IMG/VR virus record: IMGVR_UViG_3300013126_000225
Span: 1-25,057 of that record
From: a virus
DNA length: 25,057 nucleotides
Reading direction: 5' to 3' (one strand)
Every line of letters starts with the position of its first letter. Positions within the stretch are counted from its first letter, which is position 1. The position numbers were made by a program, and so were the translations under genes. The notes beneath the pieces were generated by a model. That model was not told where the DNA came from, did not search any database, and saw only the letters and a program-made list of their open reading frames with translations. Positions 1-6,090 of the stretch are shown here, in pieces.

Positions 1-1
1 C

Positions 2-541
2 GACGCCGATGGCGTCAAGGAGTTGGAGAAGTTCATCGGCTATTCCAAGTTGGCGTTCCTCAACGTCGGCGACGAACTGGACAAGCCGTTCTACATCATC
101 AACGAACGTCTCGGCCATTGGAGTGACGGCGTGTGGTACAGCAACTCGTCGTACGAAGAGTCGCTGTATCTGCCACGTGGCTACACGTCGTCTCGCACCT
201 GGGAGTCATCGTGGCTTCCTCCGCACTACGACGACGACGAGACTGGTGCGGGAGTTATGGAGCCCGACTACCGCAACTACGACTATTCGGGTCGTTCCTC
301 CAATGCGGACATGGCTTTCTGTAACGATCGTCTGGAATGGTTGCCCGCCCATGAGGTGGAGGACTATGACCTCGTGGAGTGGGTGTGCGGAGAGTGCGGT
401 CACAGAGAGATGTTCGATCTTCTGGAACGAGATCCGATTCTCTGCCGTGAGTGCGAGACGTGCTACTACTGTTCGCTGAACAAGGATTGGTGTACCTGCT
501 CCGATCTGTCCGACGAGATTCTGTTTGGAGATGTGCGATGA
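2..541 (+). CDS. Cys-rich hypothetical protein, 5' end outside window
   Basis: The frame is open from the first bases of the window, so the true start lies upstream; a TTG at 23 is an internal possibility with no clear ribosome binding site. I do not recognise the family. The visible part is acidic and rich in Tyr, Trp and Asp. Its C-terminal third carries clustered cysteines in CxxC arrangements (CGEC, then CREC, CYYC and CTC), which suggests one or two bound zinc ions, a zinc-ribbon-like fold. The stop overlaps the next start as ATGA (538-541), so translation of the two genes is probably coupled. The function is unknown; a zinc-stabilised early phage protein is the most that can be said. 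Confidence 0.7.
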   Translation, partial: DADGVKELEKFIGYSKLAFLNVGDELDKPFYIINERLGHWSDGVWYSNSSYEESLYLPRGYTSSRTWESSWLPPHYDDDETGAGVMEPDYRNYDYSGRSSNADMAFCNDRLEWLPAHEVEDYDLVEWVCGECGHREMFDLLERDPILCRECETCYYCSLNKDWCTCSDLSDEILFGDVR

Positions 542-1002
542 GCGACGTGACCCAATACAACGAACAGGTGGAGACGGCGTTCCTCGATACGAGCCGTCGT
601 CTACGTCAGGCTTTGACCGCTCTTCAGGCTTGTGTGAACCGCCTGAATGAAACGTGTAGCCCCAACGAAGAATGGTGGCAGGATGTCGATGCCCTGTTTG
701 AGGACGGGAGCGTACACGATCCACGTTCCAGGACTCACACTCTGATCGTCAGACAGAATGCTGAGCGTGGAATCAAGGTGACTGTGCCTCACGCCCTGAA
801 CATCAGCAACAATCTGAACTGGGACATGGTTCAGACAGCCGTACAGGAATACTGTAAGCGGTTCCAGATCGGCCAGTACCCGCCCATCCCAGCCACCTGC
901 CTGACCGTGGCAGGCCACGTCATCAGCGTTGAGCCGACAGAACTGGACGACACACAACTTAGCCCAGCGTTGTACGTGGTGAACGGAGACTCGCCGTGGT
1001 GA
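538..1002 (+). CDS. hypothetical protein (154 aa)
   Basis: I chose the ATG at 538 because it overlaps the preceding stop by four bases (ATGA); the frame is open further upstream but only across the coding region of the preceding gene. The product is 154 aa, with a predicted helical N-terminus (about residues 8-40, ending in LNETC) followed by a mixed region with a NISNNLNWDMV stretch. There is no signal peptide or membrane segment, and I recognise no catalytic motif or family. It sits in a run of small early-region genes of unknown function. The call as a real gene rests on length, the overlap and the continuous frame. Confidence 0.7.
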   Translation: MSDVTQYNEQVETAFLDTSRRLRQALTALQACVNRLNETCSPNEEWWQDVDALFEDGSVHDPRSRTHTLIVRQNAERGIKVTVPHALNISNNLNWDMVQTAVQEYCKRFQIGQYPPIPATCLTVAGHVISVEPTELDDTQLSPALYVVNGDSPW

Positions 1003-1054
1003 TGACAAACATTCAGGTACAATTGGTATGTCACTATACGAAAGGAGAAAGCAA

Positions 1055-1279
1055 ATGAACCGAGTGACATCAGTTGAATTTACCGTCGCAGAATTGGAGG
1101 CTCTTTCCAAGACTGTCGGTATCGCGTTGGACAACATCGCATCAAAGGCAGAGAAGTTCCCTGCGTCTACGGACATGGGTCGCACCGCCCGCAACGACCG
1201 CGCCCTTCTCGGGAGTGTTCGTTCGATTGTGGCGGACGCTTTGATGGATGCGTACAACGATGAGAGCGACGTGCTTTGA
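1055..1279 (+). CDS. small hypothetical protein (74 aa)
   Basis: I chose the ATG at 1055 because AAAGGAG (1041-1047) lies eight bases upstream, a good Shine-Dalgarno; an earlier ATG at 1028 has none. The 52-bp gap before it is the first non-coding gap in the window and contains a TACAAT (1018-1023) that could be a -10 element, but I found no convincing -35. The product is 74 aa and predicted to be mostly helical (VAELEALSKTV, then SIVADALMDAY), acidic at the C-terminus, with no cysteine and no membrane segment. The family is not recognised. The stop overlaps the TTG start of the next small gene (TTGA). Confidence 0.65.
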   Translation: MNRVTSVEFTVAELEALSKTVGIALDNIASKAEKFPASTDMGRTARNDRALLGSVRSIVADALMDAYNDESDVL

Positions 1280-1428
1280 GCCGTACGCCCAAGGGTGTGA
1301 AGTGGGTATGCCCCAAGTGTGATGCTTGGGTCATAACCCACCTTCCACTCACAGCAGATCCCGCCTGTTCCAAACACGCAGGCGGTTACACCAAGATGAC
1401 CAAACAGAAAGGCAACGACAATGAATGA
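1276..1428 (+). CDS. 50-aa zinc-ribbon-like protein, TTG start
   Basis: This short frame fills the gap between two better genes and overlaps both: TTG at 1276 shares bases with the upstream stop (TTGA), and its own stop at 1426-1428 lies inside the next gene, which begins at 1421. The peptide begins MSRTPKGVKWVCPKCDAW and contains CPKC, then 16 residues later C-x2-H (CSKH), a C2-CH pattern typical of a zinc-bound knuckle or half-ribbon. It is basic at both ends (VKW, KMTKQK), so nucleic-acid binding is plausible but inferred. The tight fit between neighbours and the conserved-looking Cys/His spacing are the evidence that it is translated; the TTG start is the weak point. Confidence 0.55.
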   Translation: MSRTPKGVKWVCPKCDAWVITHLPLTADPACSKHAGGYTKMTKQKGNDNE

Positions 1429-1837
1429 GCAAGTGAAGAAGATGTGGCTGGACGCACTCCGTTCGGGCGAGTACAAGCAGGGGCAGAACGTGCTTCACGC
1501 CTACAACTCTGTGGGCGATGAACGGTTCTGCTGTCTGGGCGTGCTGTGTGACATCGCAGTCAAGCACAATGTGGTGGCACGTTCGGAGGAAGCCAAAACG
1601 AATTACCCTGAGATCGACGGGTACAACACGGCTGGCTTCTCCTACGGGTGGCAGAGTGCGATGGTTGATCTCCCCGTTGAGGTCATCAAATGGGCGGGCC
1701 TGCCCATTTGTGACGGCGACCCTCTCGTCGTCGTGAACTGGGACGACGACATTGAGGGCGAGAAGAACATCTCAACGCTCAACGACAGCGGATGGAGTTT
1801 CTCAGACATCGCGGACATCATTGAGGAACAACTGTAG
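1421..1837 (+). CDS. phage protein of the 'FCCLGVLCD' family
   Basis: The product is 138 aa from ATG 1421. The N-terminal pattern, W-x2-ALRSGEYKQG at residues 9-21 followed by RFCCLGVLCD, is one I recognise from many unrelated phages and prophages, where it is always a short protein of unknown function. The rest contains a conserved-looking segment about the state of bound residues (STLNDSGWSFSDIADIIEE at the C-terminus) that usually closes the family. There is no membrane segment. The length fits the family. It is the last gene before the dyad-rich gap and is followed directly by a terminator-like hairpin. Its role is not known; its presence supports a phage origin for the whole block. Confidence 0.8.
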   Translation: MNEQVKKMWLDALRSGEYKQGQNVLHAYNSVGDERFCCLGVLCDIAVKHNVVARSEEAKTNYPEIDGYNTAGFSYGWQSAMVDLPVEVIKWAGLPICDGDPLVVVNWDDDIEGEKNISTLNDSGWSFSDIADIIEEQL

Positions 1838-1838
1838 T

Positions 1839-1853
1839 TGATACGTCGTATCA
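1839..1853. promoter_or_regulatory. 15-nt near-perfect palindrome (operator-like)
   Basis: TGATACG-T-CGTATCA is an exact 7-bp inverted repeat around a single central base. It begins two bases after the stop of the preceding gene. The size and symmetry fit the binding site of a dimeric HTH protein; a very short RNA hairpin is impossible with a one-base loop, so a DNA-level role is more likely. No direct proof. Confidence 0.4.
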
Positions 1854-1861
1854 GGTTCGGG

Positions 1862-1893
1862 GATCGCCCACCACGGTTTCGTGGTGGGCTATC
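1862..1893 (+). terminator. terminator-like hairpin, 10-bp perfect stem
   Basis: GCCCACCACG (1866-1875) pairs exactly with CGTGGTGGGC (1880-1889) across a GTTT loop; past one mismatch the stem continues for three pairs (GAT/ATC, 1862-1864 and 1891-1893). The downstream sequence CTCCGTTTCT is only weakly T-rich. The position just after a run of five genes fits transcription termination of the leftmost operon. Confidence 0.65.
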
Positions 1894-1901
1894 TCCGTTT
1901 C

Positions 1902-1972
1902 TACGTGCCTGTCCACGTACACTTCGTCAACGGTTGACAAACTGGCTACGGCTGGCAGACCCCCGTTGACAA
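1902..1972. promoter_or_regulatory. cluster of short dyads and a GTTGACAA direct repeat
   Basis: The segment holds TACGTG-N6-CACGTA (1902-1919), GTCAAC-G-GTTGAC (1926-1938), and the octamer GTTGACAA twice (1933-1940 and 1965-1972, 32 bp apart, about three helical turns). Each octamer contains TTGACA, the consensus -35, but I found no acceptable -10 at 16-18 bp from either, so promoter activity is not supported by a complete pair. Regulator binding or an iteron-like origin element are the alternatives. Confidence 0.4.
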
Positions 1973-2010
1973 GGTGCCACATAGACTTTCCGACAGGGGA
2001 GGAAACAAGC

Positions 2011-2045
2011 AACCACAAGGGACACCCCGAGGTGTCCTTGTGGTT
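2011..2045 (+). promoter_or_regulatory. long leader hairpin upstream of the replication operon
   Basis: AACCACAAGG (2011-2020) plus GACACC pairs with GGTGTCCTTGTGGTT (2031-2045): 15 base pairs with one bulged G and a short CCGA loop. It ends 25 bases before the ATG at 2071. An AGGGGAGG stretch (1995-2002) precedes it but no start codon follows at useful distance. It is followed by CTAGC, not a T-run, so an mRNA leader structure or replication-origin hairpin is as likely as a terminator. Confidence 0.5.
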
Positions 2046-2070
2046 CTAGCAACGACAAGAAAGGCAAACA

Positions 2071-2550
2071 ATGACCAGAGGAATACAACCCAAACACCAA
2101 CGCAGAGAACCCTGCCCAGACAGCACCCACCCCGAGGAATGTATCTGCGATGTCGTCGTCAACGAGACGACTCCCATCGCCGACATTGACCATGCCAACG
2201 ACTCTTGGTTCGCCAAAGAGATCATCCAGCACCTCGACTTGTCGTCGCCTTGGGATGACGACAAGATGCTTCGCTTCCTGTCGGCGCAAGCCCTCTTCTA
2301 CGATGAGGTCATGCTCCAACTGAAGATGGCTCGCATTGACGATGCGGAGCGTGAGCGACGCAAGAGCGAACGGCAAACCCTGCTCACGCCAGAGCAGATG
2401 CGTGAGGTACAGACGATGTTCGTCACGGGCTCAACGTCCGTGGCGGTACGTATCCATCTGAAGAGCACATACGGGATTGACATGACACCCAGTTATGCTT
2501 CCCACCTACGACGACGCACCATTGAGATGGTGGAAGGGACAGACAGATGA
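2071..2550 (+). CDS. probable HTH DNA-binding protein (159 aa)
   Basis: This is the first gene after the dyad-rich gap. The ATG at 2071 has an AGAAAGG stretch about six bases upstream as Shine-Dalgarno. The N-terminus has a small cysteine cluster (CPDS...ECICD, residues 15-26) and the middle is acidic. The C-terminal 55 residues look like a helix-turn-helix: LTPEQMREVQTMFVTG followed by a helix with STSVAVRIHLKSTYGI and a basic tail (SHLRRRTIEMV), the layout of homeodomain-like HTH regions in phage regulators and transposase N-termini. Its stop overlaps the next start (ATGA). A regulator acting on the dyads just upstream would fit the position, but that is inference; it could also be a structural or replication-accessory DNA binder. 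Confidence 0.65.
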   Translation: MTRGIQPKHQRREPCPDSTHPEECICDVVVNETTPIADIDHANDSWFAKEIIQHLDLSSPWDDDKMLRFLSAQALFYDEVMLQLKMARIDDAERERRKSERQTLLTPEQMREVQTMFVTGSTSVAVRIHLKSTYGIDMTPSYASHLRRRTIEMVEGTDR

Positions 2551-3368
2551 GAGTTGAACGCAGAGAGCACGGCATTGACGTGTACGTCCGCCAATCGTGG
2601 ATCAACGATGCGATGATGTGTGCGGAGCGGGGTCGCCAAGCGATCCTGCGTCCCGAATGGTCGGGGCCAAGCGATGCCACGGTCATGGGCACAGCAGTCC
2701 ACGCAGGCATCGAGGCGAACCTCACGGACGGCAGGCAGACACGCCTGGTTGGCTTGGAGGCTCTCCATGATCTGATGGAGGGCAACTTCAAGCGGACGAA
2801 GTTTACCGACGACGAGATGATCGGCTACGTCATGGACATGTGCGACGAGTGGGAGGCGAACATCAAGCCTGTGCTCGGCAAGGTGTTGTACACGGAAAAG
2901 GAGTTCCACTTTGAGTTGGACAAATTCAAGATCGGCGATGCCGATGTCACCGTGTACGGCAAGGGTACAATCGACTGTGTGACCGAGACTGGACTGTGGG
3001 ATTGGAAGACTTCCGCACGGAAGTACAACGCCCGTGACAAGCAGTCGCAGGCCCTACAGCCGACCATGTACACAGCCGCCGCAGTCGCACAGGGCTGGCA
3101 CGAATACCCTGTCACGTTCAACTATGGCGTGATGGTTCGTGGAGGCAAGTCACAGATCGTCAGCGTTCATCGCAACGAGAGCCACACCGAATGGCTCAGA
3201 GAGTTGGTGCGACCGTTCGTACGGTCAGCCGTCTCACTCGGTACTGACGACTCATGGGCCAAGAACGACACCCACTTCCTGTGTAGTGAAACGTGGTGCC
3301 CGTGGTGGTCAATCTGTAAGGGAAGCAAACTGTCCCCCGAGGACATCACACCAAAGGAGCAATCATGA
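2547..3368 (+). CDS. Cas4/RecB-type PD-(D/E)XK nuclease with Fe-S cysteines
   Basis: The product is 273 aa. The core motifs of the RecB/Cas4 exonuclease family appear in order: GTAVHAGIEA at 48-57 (the motif I region), TIDCV with Asp143, WDWKTS at 151-156 (the D-x-K catalytic motif, Asp152 and Lys154), and QPTMY at 171-175 (the Q-x3-Y motif). A single cysteine at 25 and three at 246, 251 and 257 (CSETWCPWWSIC) match the four-cysteine arrangement that holds an iron-sulphur cluster in Cas4 and AddB. The family digests DNA ends, often 5' to 3' on single strands. There is no cas1 or cas2 nearby, so this is a stand-alone phage recombination or replication nuclease, not part of a CRISPR system. It overlaps the neighbours on both sides by four bases. 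Confidence 0.88.
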   Translation: MRVERREHGIDVYVRQSWINDAMMCAERGRQAILRPEWSGPSDATVMGTAVHAGIEANLTDGRQTRLVGLEALHDLMEGNFKRTKFTDDEMIGYVMDMCDEWEANIKPVLGKVLYTEKEFHFELDKFKIGDADVTVYGKGTIDCVTETGLWDWKTSARKYNARDKQSQALQPTMYTAAAVAQGWHEYPVTFNYGVMVRGGKSQIVSVHRNESHTEWLRELVRPFVRSAVSLGTDDSWAKNDTHFLCSETWCPWWSICKGSKLSPEDITPKEQS

Positions 3369-3841
3369 TTAGCAAGGATCAGTCCATCGTCACTCAGGTC
3401 GCCGCAAAGATTGCGAGCGAAATGGTGAACACCACCGCCATTCCCGAGCGTACGCCCGAGGCCGTTCAGGCGTTGTACCTCAGCCACTACGACTTCGTGT
3501 GCGAAGTGTTGAACAATACTCACGGCTTCAACGCCAAGCACGGCGAGGAACTGTTGGTACAGGCTTTCCCCAACTCGGAGATGACCAACGTCAACGGCGA
3601 ACAGCCGTCGCCCACGATCACGTCCGCCCCTGCCATCGGTAGCGGTGATGTCACCATCGCAGGCAAGCAACACGGCGACCTGCCGAAGTGGTTGGTGACA
3701 GCCGCTAAGAAGGCTGGCGTGACCCGTGTGTGGGACAACCGTGACACCGCTGTCGGCACGAAGCGTCCGTGGTTCAAGCAGGCTGATGTCGTCGATGGTC
3801 AGGAGCCTGTCGCTTTTTGGCCCCCCCGAGGTGCGGCGTGA
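3365..3841 (+). CDS. hypothetical protein between nuclease and helicase (158 aa)
   Basis: The ATG at 3365 overlaps the preceding stop (ATGA) and has AAAGGAGC upstream (3353-3360). The N-terminal 75 residues look helical (AAKIASEMV, VQALYLSHYDFVCEVLN). A low-complexity linker rich in Pro, Thr and Ser (about 78-92) leads to a compact C-terminal segment with LPKWLVTAAKKAGVTRVWDN, then RPWFKQAD and FWPPRG. I do not know a named family. Its place inside the replication operon suggests a DNA-metabolism partner of the nuclease or helicase. The gene ends in a run of seven C (3821-3827) directly before the helicase ribosome binding site, and its stop overlaps the helicase GTG start. Confidence 0.7.
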   Translation: MISKDQSIVTQVAAKIASEMVNTTAIPERTPEAVQALYLSHYDFVCEVLNNTHGFNAKHGEELLVQAFPNSEMTNVNGEQPSPTITSAPAIGSGDVTIAGKQHGDLPKWLVTAAKKAGVTRVWDNRDTAVGTKRPWFKQADVVDGQEPVAFWPPRGAA

Positions 3842-4884
3842 CGGACAAGTCAGCACTCGCCCTGAAATGGGAAGCGTTGATGGCGGGGGGCGAAAGCCCC
3901 CCGTCCCCGTCTGTGGCGGAAACGAAGACGCACACCTACTACCGTCCGCTGGAGGAAGCGGCACACGAGTTTGTGCGATGGGCGCAGTCCCCACACGAAC
4001 GCATCTACACGGGCTTCACCGATCTTGACAACGAGATGCGTGGCATAGCCGCAGGCGAGATGTGTCTCGTCATCGGCTACAGCCACAGCGGTAAAACGCT
4101 CACGCTGTTGGAGATGCTGAAAGCCAACCGTAACAAGAACATCGTGTACTTCGTGCCCGACGAACCTCGCACCCTTGTCCTCATCAAGTTGGCGTGCGTA
4201 ACCCACGGTGTCAATGCGATAGACTTGGAACGCATGGTGTCCGCAGACGAACCCGAAGCGATTGATCTGCTGAAGCAGACAGCCAACGAGTTCTTCCCGA
4301 CGCTCGCCGTGTTTGACCAGCCGATGTCGTTGTCTGATATGGAGCGTGCGATGGGTGAGGTGACGGACATGTGGGGTCAGAAGCCTGACCTCGTTGTGTT
4401 TGATTACCTTGAACTGCTTCAGGGCGGTGGCGAAGACGTGCCGTCCAAAGCCAACACGTTGAAGGCATGGGGGCGACGACATGATGTGCCGTTGCTTGTG
4501 CTTCATCAGACTTCACGTTCGTCTGGTGCTGACGGCAAGCGTCTCACCATCTCGTCTGGTGCGTTCGGCGGTGAACAGCAGGCTACACACGTCGTTGGTG
4601 TGCGTCGCAAACGGTTTGAGATTGAATCGCAAATCCGAGAACTGGAAGCCAAGCTGGACAAGTCCACCGCATCGGAACGCACGATGGAACAGTTGGACAG
4701 TCTGCGGTATGATGCACGCATCCACGCACACACGCTCACCCTCAACTTGGTGAAGAACAAGCGTCCTGCTGGCAACTTGCTGGACGACATTGACTTTGAG
4801 ATTGAGCAAGGGACAGGTCGCCTTACACGCTTGCGTGACGGCGAACTACCATCCCAGTTCTATGGGGTGGTGCGTTGTGGGTGA
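3838..4884 (+). CDS. RecA/DnaB-fold ATPase, probable replicative helicase
   Basis: The product is 348 aa from the GTG at 3838, chosen because it overlaps the preceding stop (GTGA) and has GAGGTG (3828-3833) four bases upstream. The protein has one RecA-type ATPase core: the lead-in IYTGFTDLDNEMRGIAAGE is the usual DnaB/RadA opening, Walker A is GYSHSGKT at about 80-87, Walker B is DLVVFDY ending near 190, and LHQTSR at about 222-227 is the sensor/H4-like motif. A Lys/Arg segment (VVGVRRKR, about 252-259) is followed by a charged coiled coil (about 260-300) and a final strand region (TLNLVKNKRP). A DnaB N-terminal domain is absent, as in short phage helicases. Next to a primase, loading and unwinding at the fork is the likely job; a RadA/KaiC-like recombination ATPase is the alternative. 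Confidence 0.85.
   Translation: MTDKSALALKWEALMAGGESPPSPSVAETKTHTYYRPLEEAAHEFVRWAQSPHERIYTGFTDLDNEMRGIAAGEMCLVIGYSHSGKTLTLLEMLKANRNKNIVYFVPDEPRTLVLIKLACVTHGVNAIDLERMVSADEPEAIDLLKQTANEFFPTLAVFDQPMSLSDMERAMGEVTDMWGQKPDLVVFDYLELLQGGGEDVPSKANTLKAWGRRHDVPLLVLHQTSRSSGADGKRLTISSGAFGGEQQATHVVGVRRKRFEIESQIRELEAKLDKSTASERTMEQLDSLRYDARIHAHTLTLNLVKNKRPAGNLLDDIDFEIEQGTGRLTRLRDGELPSQFYGVVRCG
3882..3905 (+). promoter_or_regulatory. GC hairpin with GAAA tetraloop in early helicase codons
   Basis: CGGGGGGC (3884-3891) pairs exactly with GCCCCCCG (3896-3903) around GAAA, a GNRA-type tetraloop; one G-U and one G-C pair extend the stem. It lies 44 bases after the GTG start, within codons for AGGESPPS. The seven-C run at 3821-3827, next to the helicase Shine-Dalgarno, could pair with the same G-run instead. 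A regulatory role is inferred. Confidence 0.45.
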
Positions 4885-5767
4885 CATCGTGGACGACTTC
4901 GTCACCCTGTTCCGTGGCCGTGGCGACTGCTACGGTGCGTGGGAGGGAGGATGCGTCCGTGAGCCTCTGCGAGCCACGACATTCAAGGAGCATCTGTTCG
5001 GTGAATCATTCATCGGCGTGTATCCGTGTGTACCGCACAACGGTGAAACAATGTGCGTGTGGGGATGCTCCGACATTGACTACGACAACCCCGATCACGC
5101 ATGGCTCCTACACGACGCCTTTGAGGCGGCTGGGGTTCACTCGTGGGTTGAACGCACACGTCGTGGCTATCACATTTGGGTGTTCACACCCGAACTAATT
5201 GAGGCGAAGTACATGAGGCGAATGTTTCTGGCGGCACATCAGGTCGCAGAACTTCCTGCCAAGGAAGTGAACCCGAAACAAGAGACACTCATGAGAGGTC
5301 AAGTGGGCAACTATGTGCGTCTCCCCTACCCCAACGACGGGACAGGGCGACGTGCCATGGTCACCAGAGACTTGACACCCATCGCCTTGGACACGTTTGT
5401 GGCAGACGCATTCAACAAGTACACGTCGGCTGACACAATCATCCGACTATCCAACTACTACCGTCCACCCACAATCTCGCATGTGGCAACACCACCAACA
5501 CATGACATGACAGAATCCGCGAGACGGCTCACGCCGCTCGGACGCACCATCTTCCGTGATGGCCCGTTGGAAGGGCGTGACAGGTCAACAACCCTGACAC
5601 ATCTCGCACACGAATGCAGGAAGGCAAACCTCAATCCCGAGGATGCCATGTCAATTTTGGAGGATGCTGATACACGATGGGGCAAGTACATGATCAGGGG
5701 CGAAGCAGGCAGAATGGAACTGGAAAAGTTGCTGGTACGAGCGTACGGTCACACTCCGTCTTCATAG
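4877..5767 (+). CDS. archaeo-eukaryotic-type primase (AEP / prim-pol-like)
   Basis: I took the GTG at 4877, which overlaps the helicase stop by eight bases and has GGGGTGG (4864-4870) upstream; the ATG at 4862 would add five residues and cannot be excluded. The product is about 296 aa. CSDIDYDN at residues 64-71 carries the D-x-D metal-binding motif (Asp66, Asp68) of AEP primases, and RTRRGYHIWVF (about 93-103) supplies the conserved Arg-Gly-x-His motif of the second active-site strand. A further conserved-looking stretch is VGNYVRLPYP. The C-terminal third (after about 200) is a helical region that in this family is a helicase-binding or PriCT-like domain. It makes primers at the fork together with the adjacent helicase. 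No zinc-binding domain of the DnaG type is present. Confidence 0.82.
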   Translation: MGDIVDDFVTLFRGRGDCYGAWEGGCVREPLRATTFKEHLFGESFIGVYPCVPHNGETMCVWGCSDIDYDNPDHAWLLHDAFEAAGVHSWVERTRRGYHIWVFTPELIEAKYMRRMFLAAHQVAELPAKEVNPKQETLMRGQVGNYVRLPYPNDGTGRRAMVTRDLTPIALDTFVADAFNKYTSADTIIRLSNYYRPPTISHVATPPTHDMTESARRLTPLGRTIFRDGPLEGRDRSTTLTHLAHECRKANLNPEDAMSILEDADTRWGKYMIRGEAGRMELEKLLVRAYGHTPSS

Positions 5768-6090
5768 AGGGCAAACCGCACCCGAAAGAACGAGCCAGAG
5801 TCACAGCACGAAACGGCAAAGCGTTCGCCTACACGCCAGCCAAGACTGTCGATGCGGAAAAGAAGATTGCTGAAGCATGGGACGGCCCCGTGTTCCACGG
5901 CGAGGTGGCAGTCCACATCGTCGTGGACAAGGAGGGCACAGCCATCATCGTAGAACGCATCGACATTGAAAGCAAGTCCTCTTTGCGAGGGGATCTCGAT
6001 AACTACGTAAAGACGATCCTTGATGGACTCAACGGTGTAGCCTGGGTTGACGATTCGCAAGTAGTCAAGATTGTGGCGATCAAAGCATGA
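5677..6090 (+). CDS. RusA-like Holliday junction resolvase
   Basis: The conserved RusA core is clear: FIEGKPHPKERARV at 29-42, then the catalytic segment GDLDNYVKTILDGLNG (Asp106, Asp108, Lys112) and VDDSQV (Asp125, Asp126). These match the three Asp and one Lys needed for cutting four-way junctions in RusA. From the ATG at 5677 the product is 137 aa, with about 27 unusual residues before the conserved start, all encoded inside the primase gene. No other standard start lies closer to the core; GGAGG (5658-5662) is 14 bases away. So either the start is 5677 with a long overlap, or a non-standard start is used. The enzyme resolves recombination or replication junctions before packaging. Stop and next start overlap (ATGA). 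Confidence 0.85.
   Translation: MGQVHDQGRSRQNGTGKVAGTSVRSHSVFIEGKPHPKERARVTARNGKAFAYTPAKTVDAEKKIAEAWDGPVFHGEVAVHIVVDKEGTAIIVERIDIESKSSLRGDLDNYVKTILDGLNGVAWVDDSQVVKIVAIKA

Noticed and set aside
1018-1040. Promoter with TACAAT or TATACG before the 74-aa gene
   Set aside because: No -35 element at 16-18 bp from TACAAT, and TATACG would place the transcript start too close to the ribosome binding site.
601-1476. Open minus-strand frame of 291 codons over the left small genes
   Set aside because: The plus strand here has five overlapping genes with proper start signals; the minus-strand product shows no domain or start signal.
3815-3829. Programmed -1 frameshift at TTTTTGGCCCCCCC
   Set aside because: The heptamer rule is not met in the zero frame and the nearest strong stem is about 55 bases downstream; normal overlap initiation at GTG 3838 explains the arrangement.
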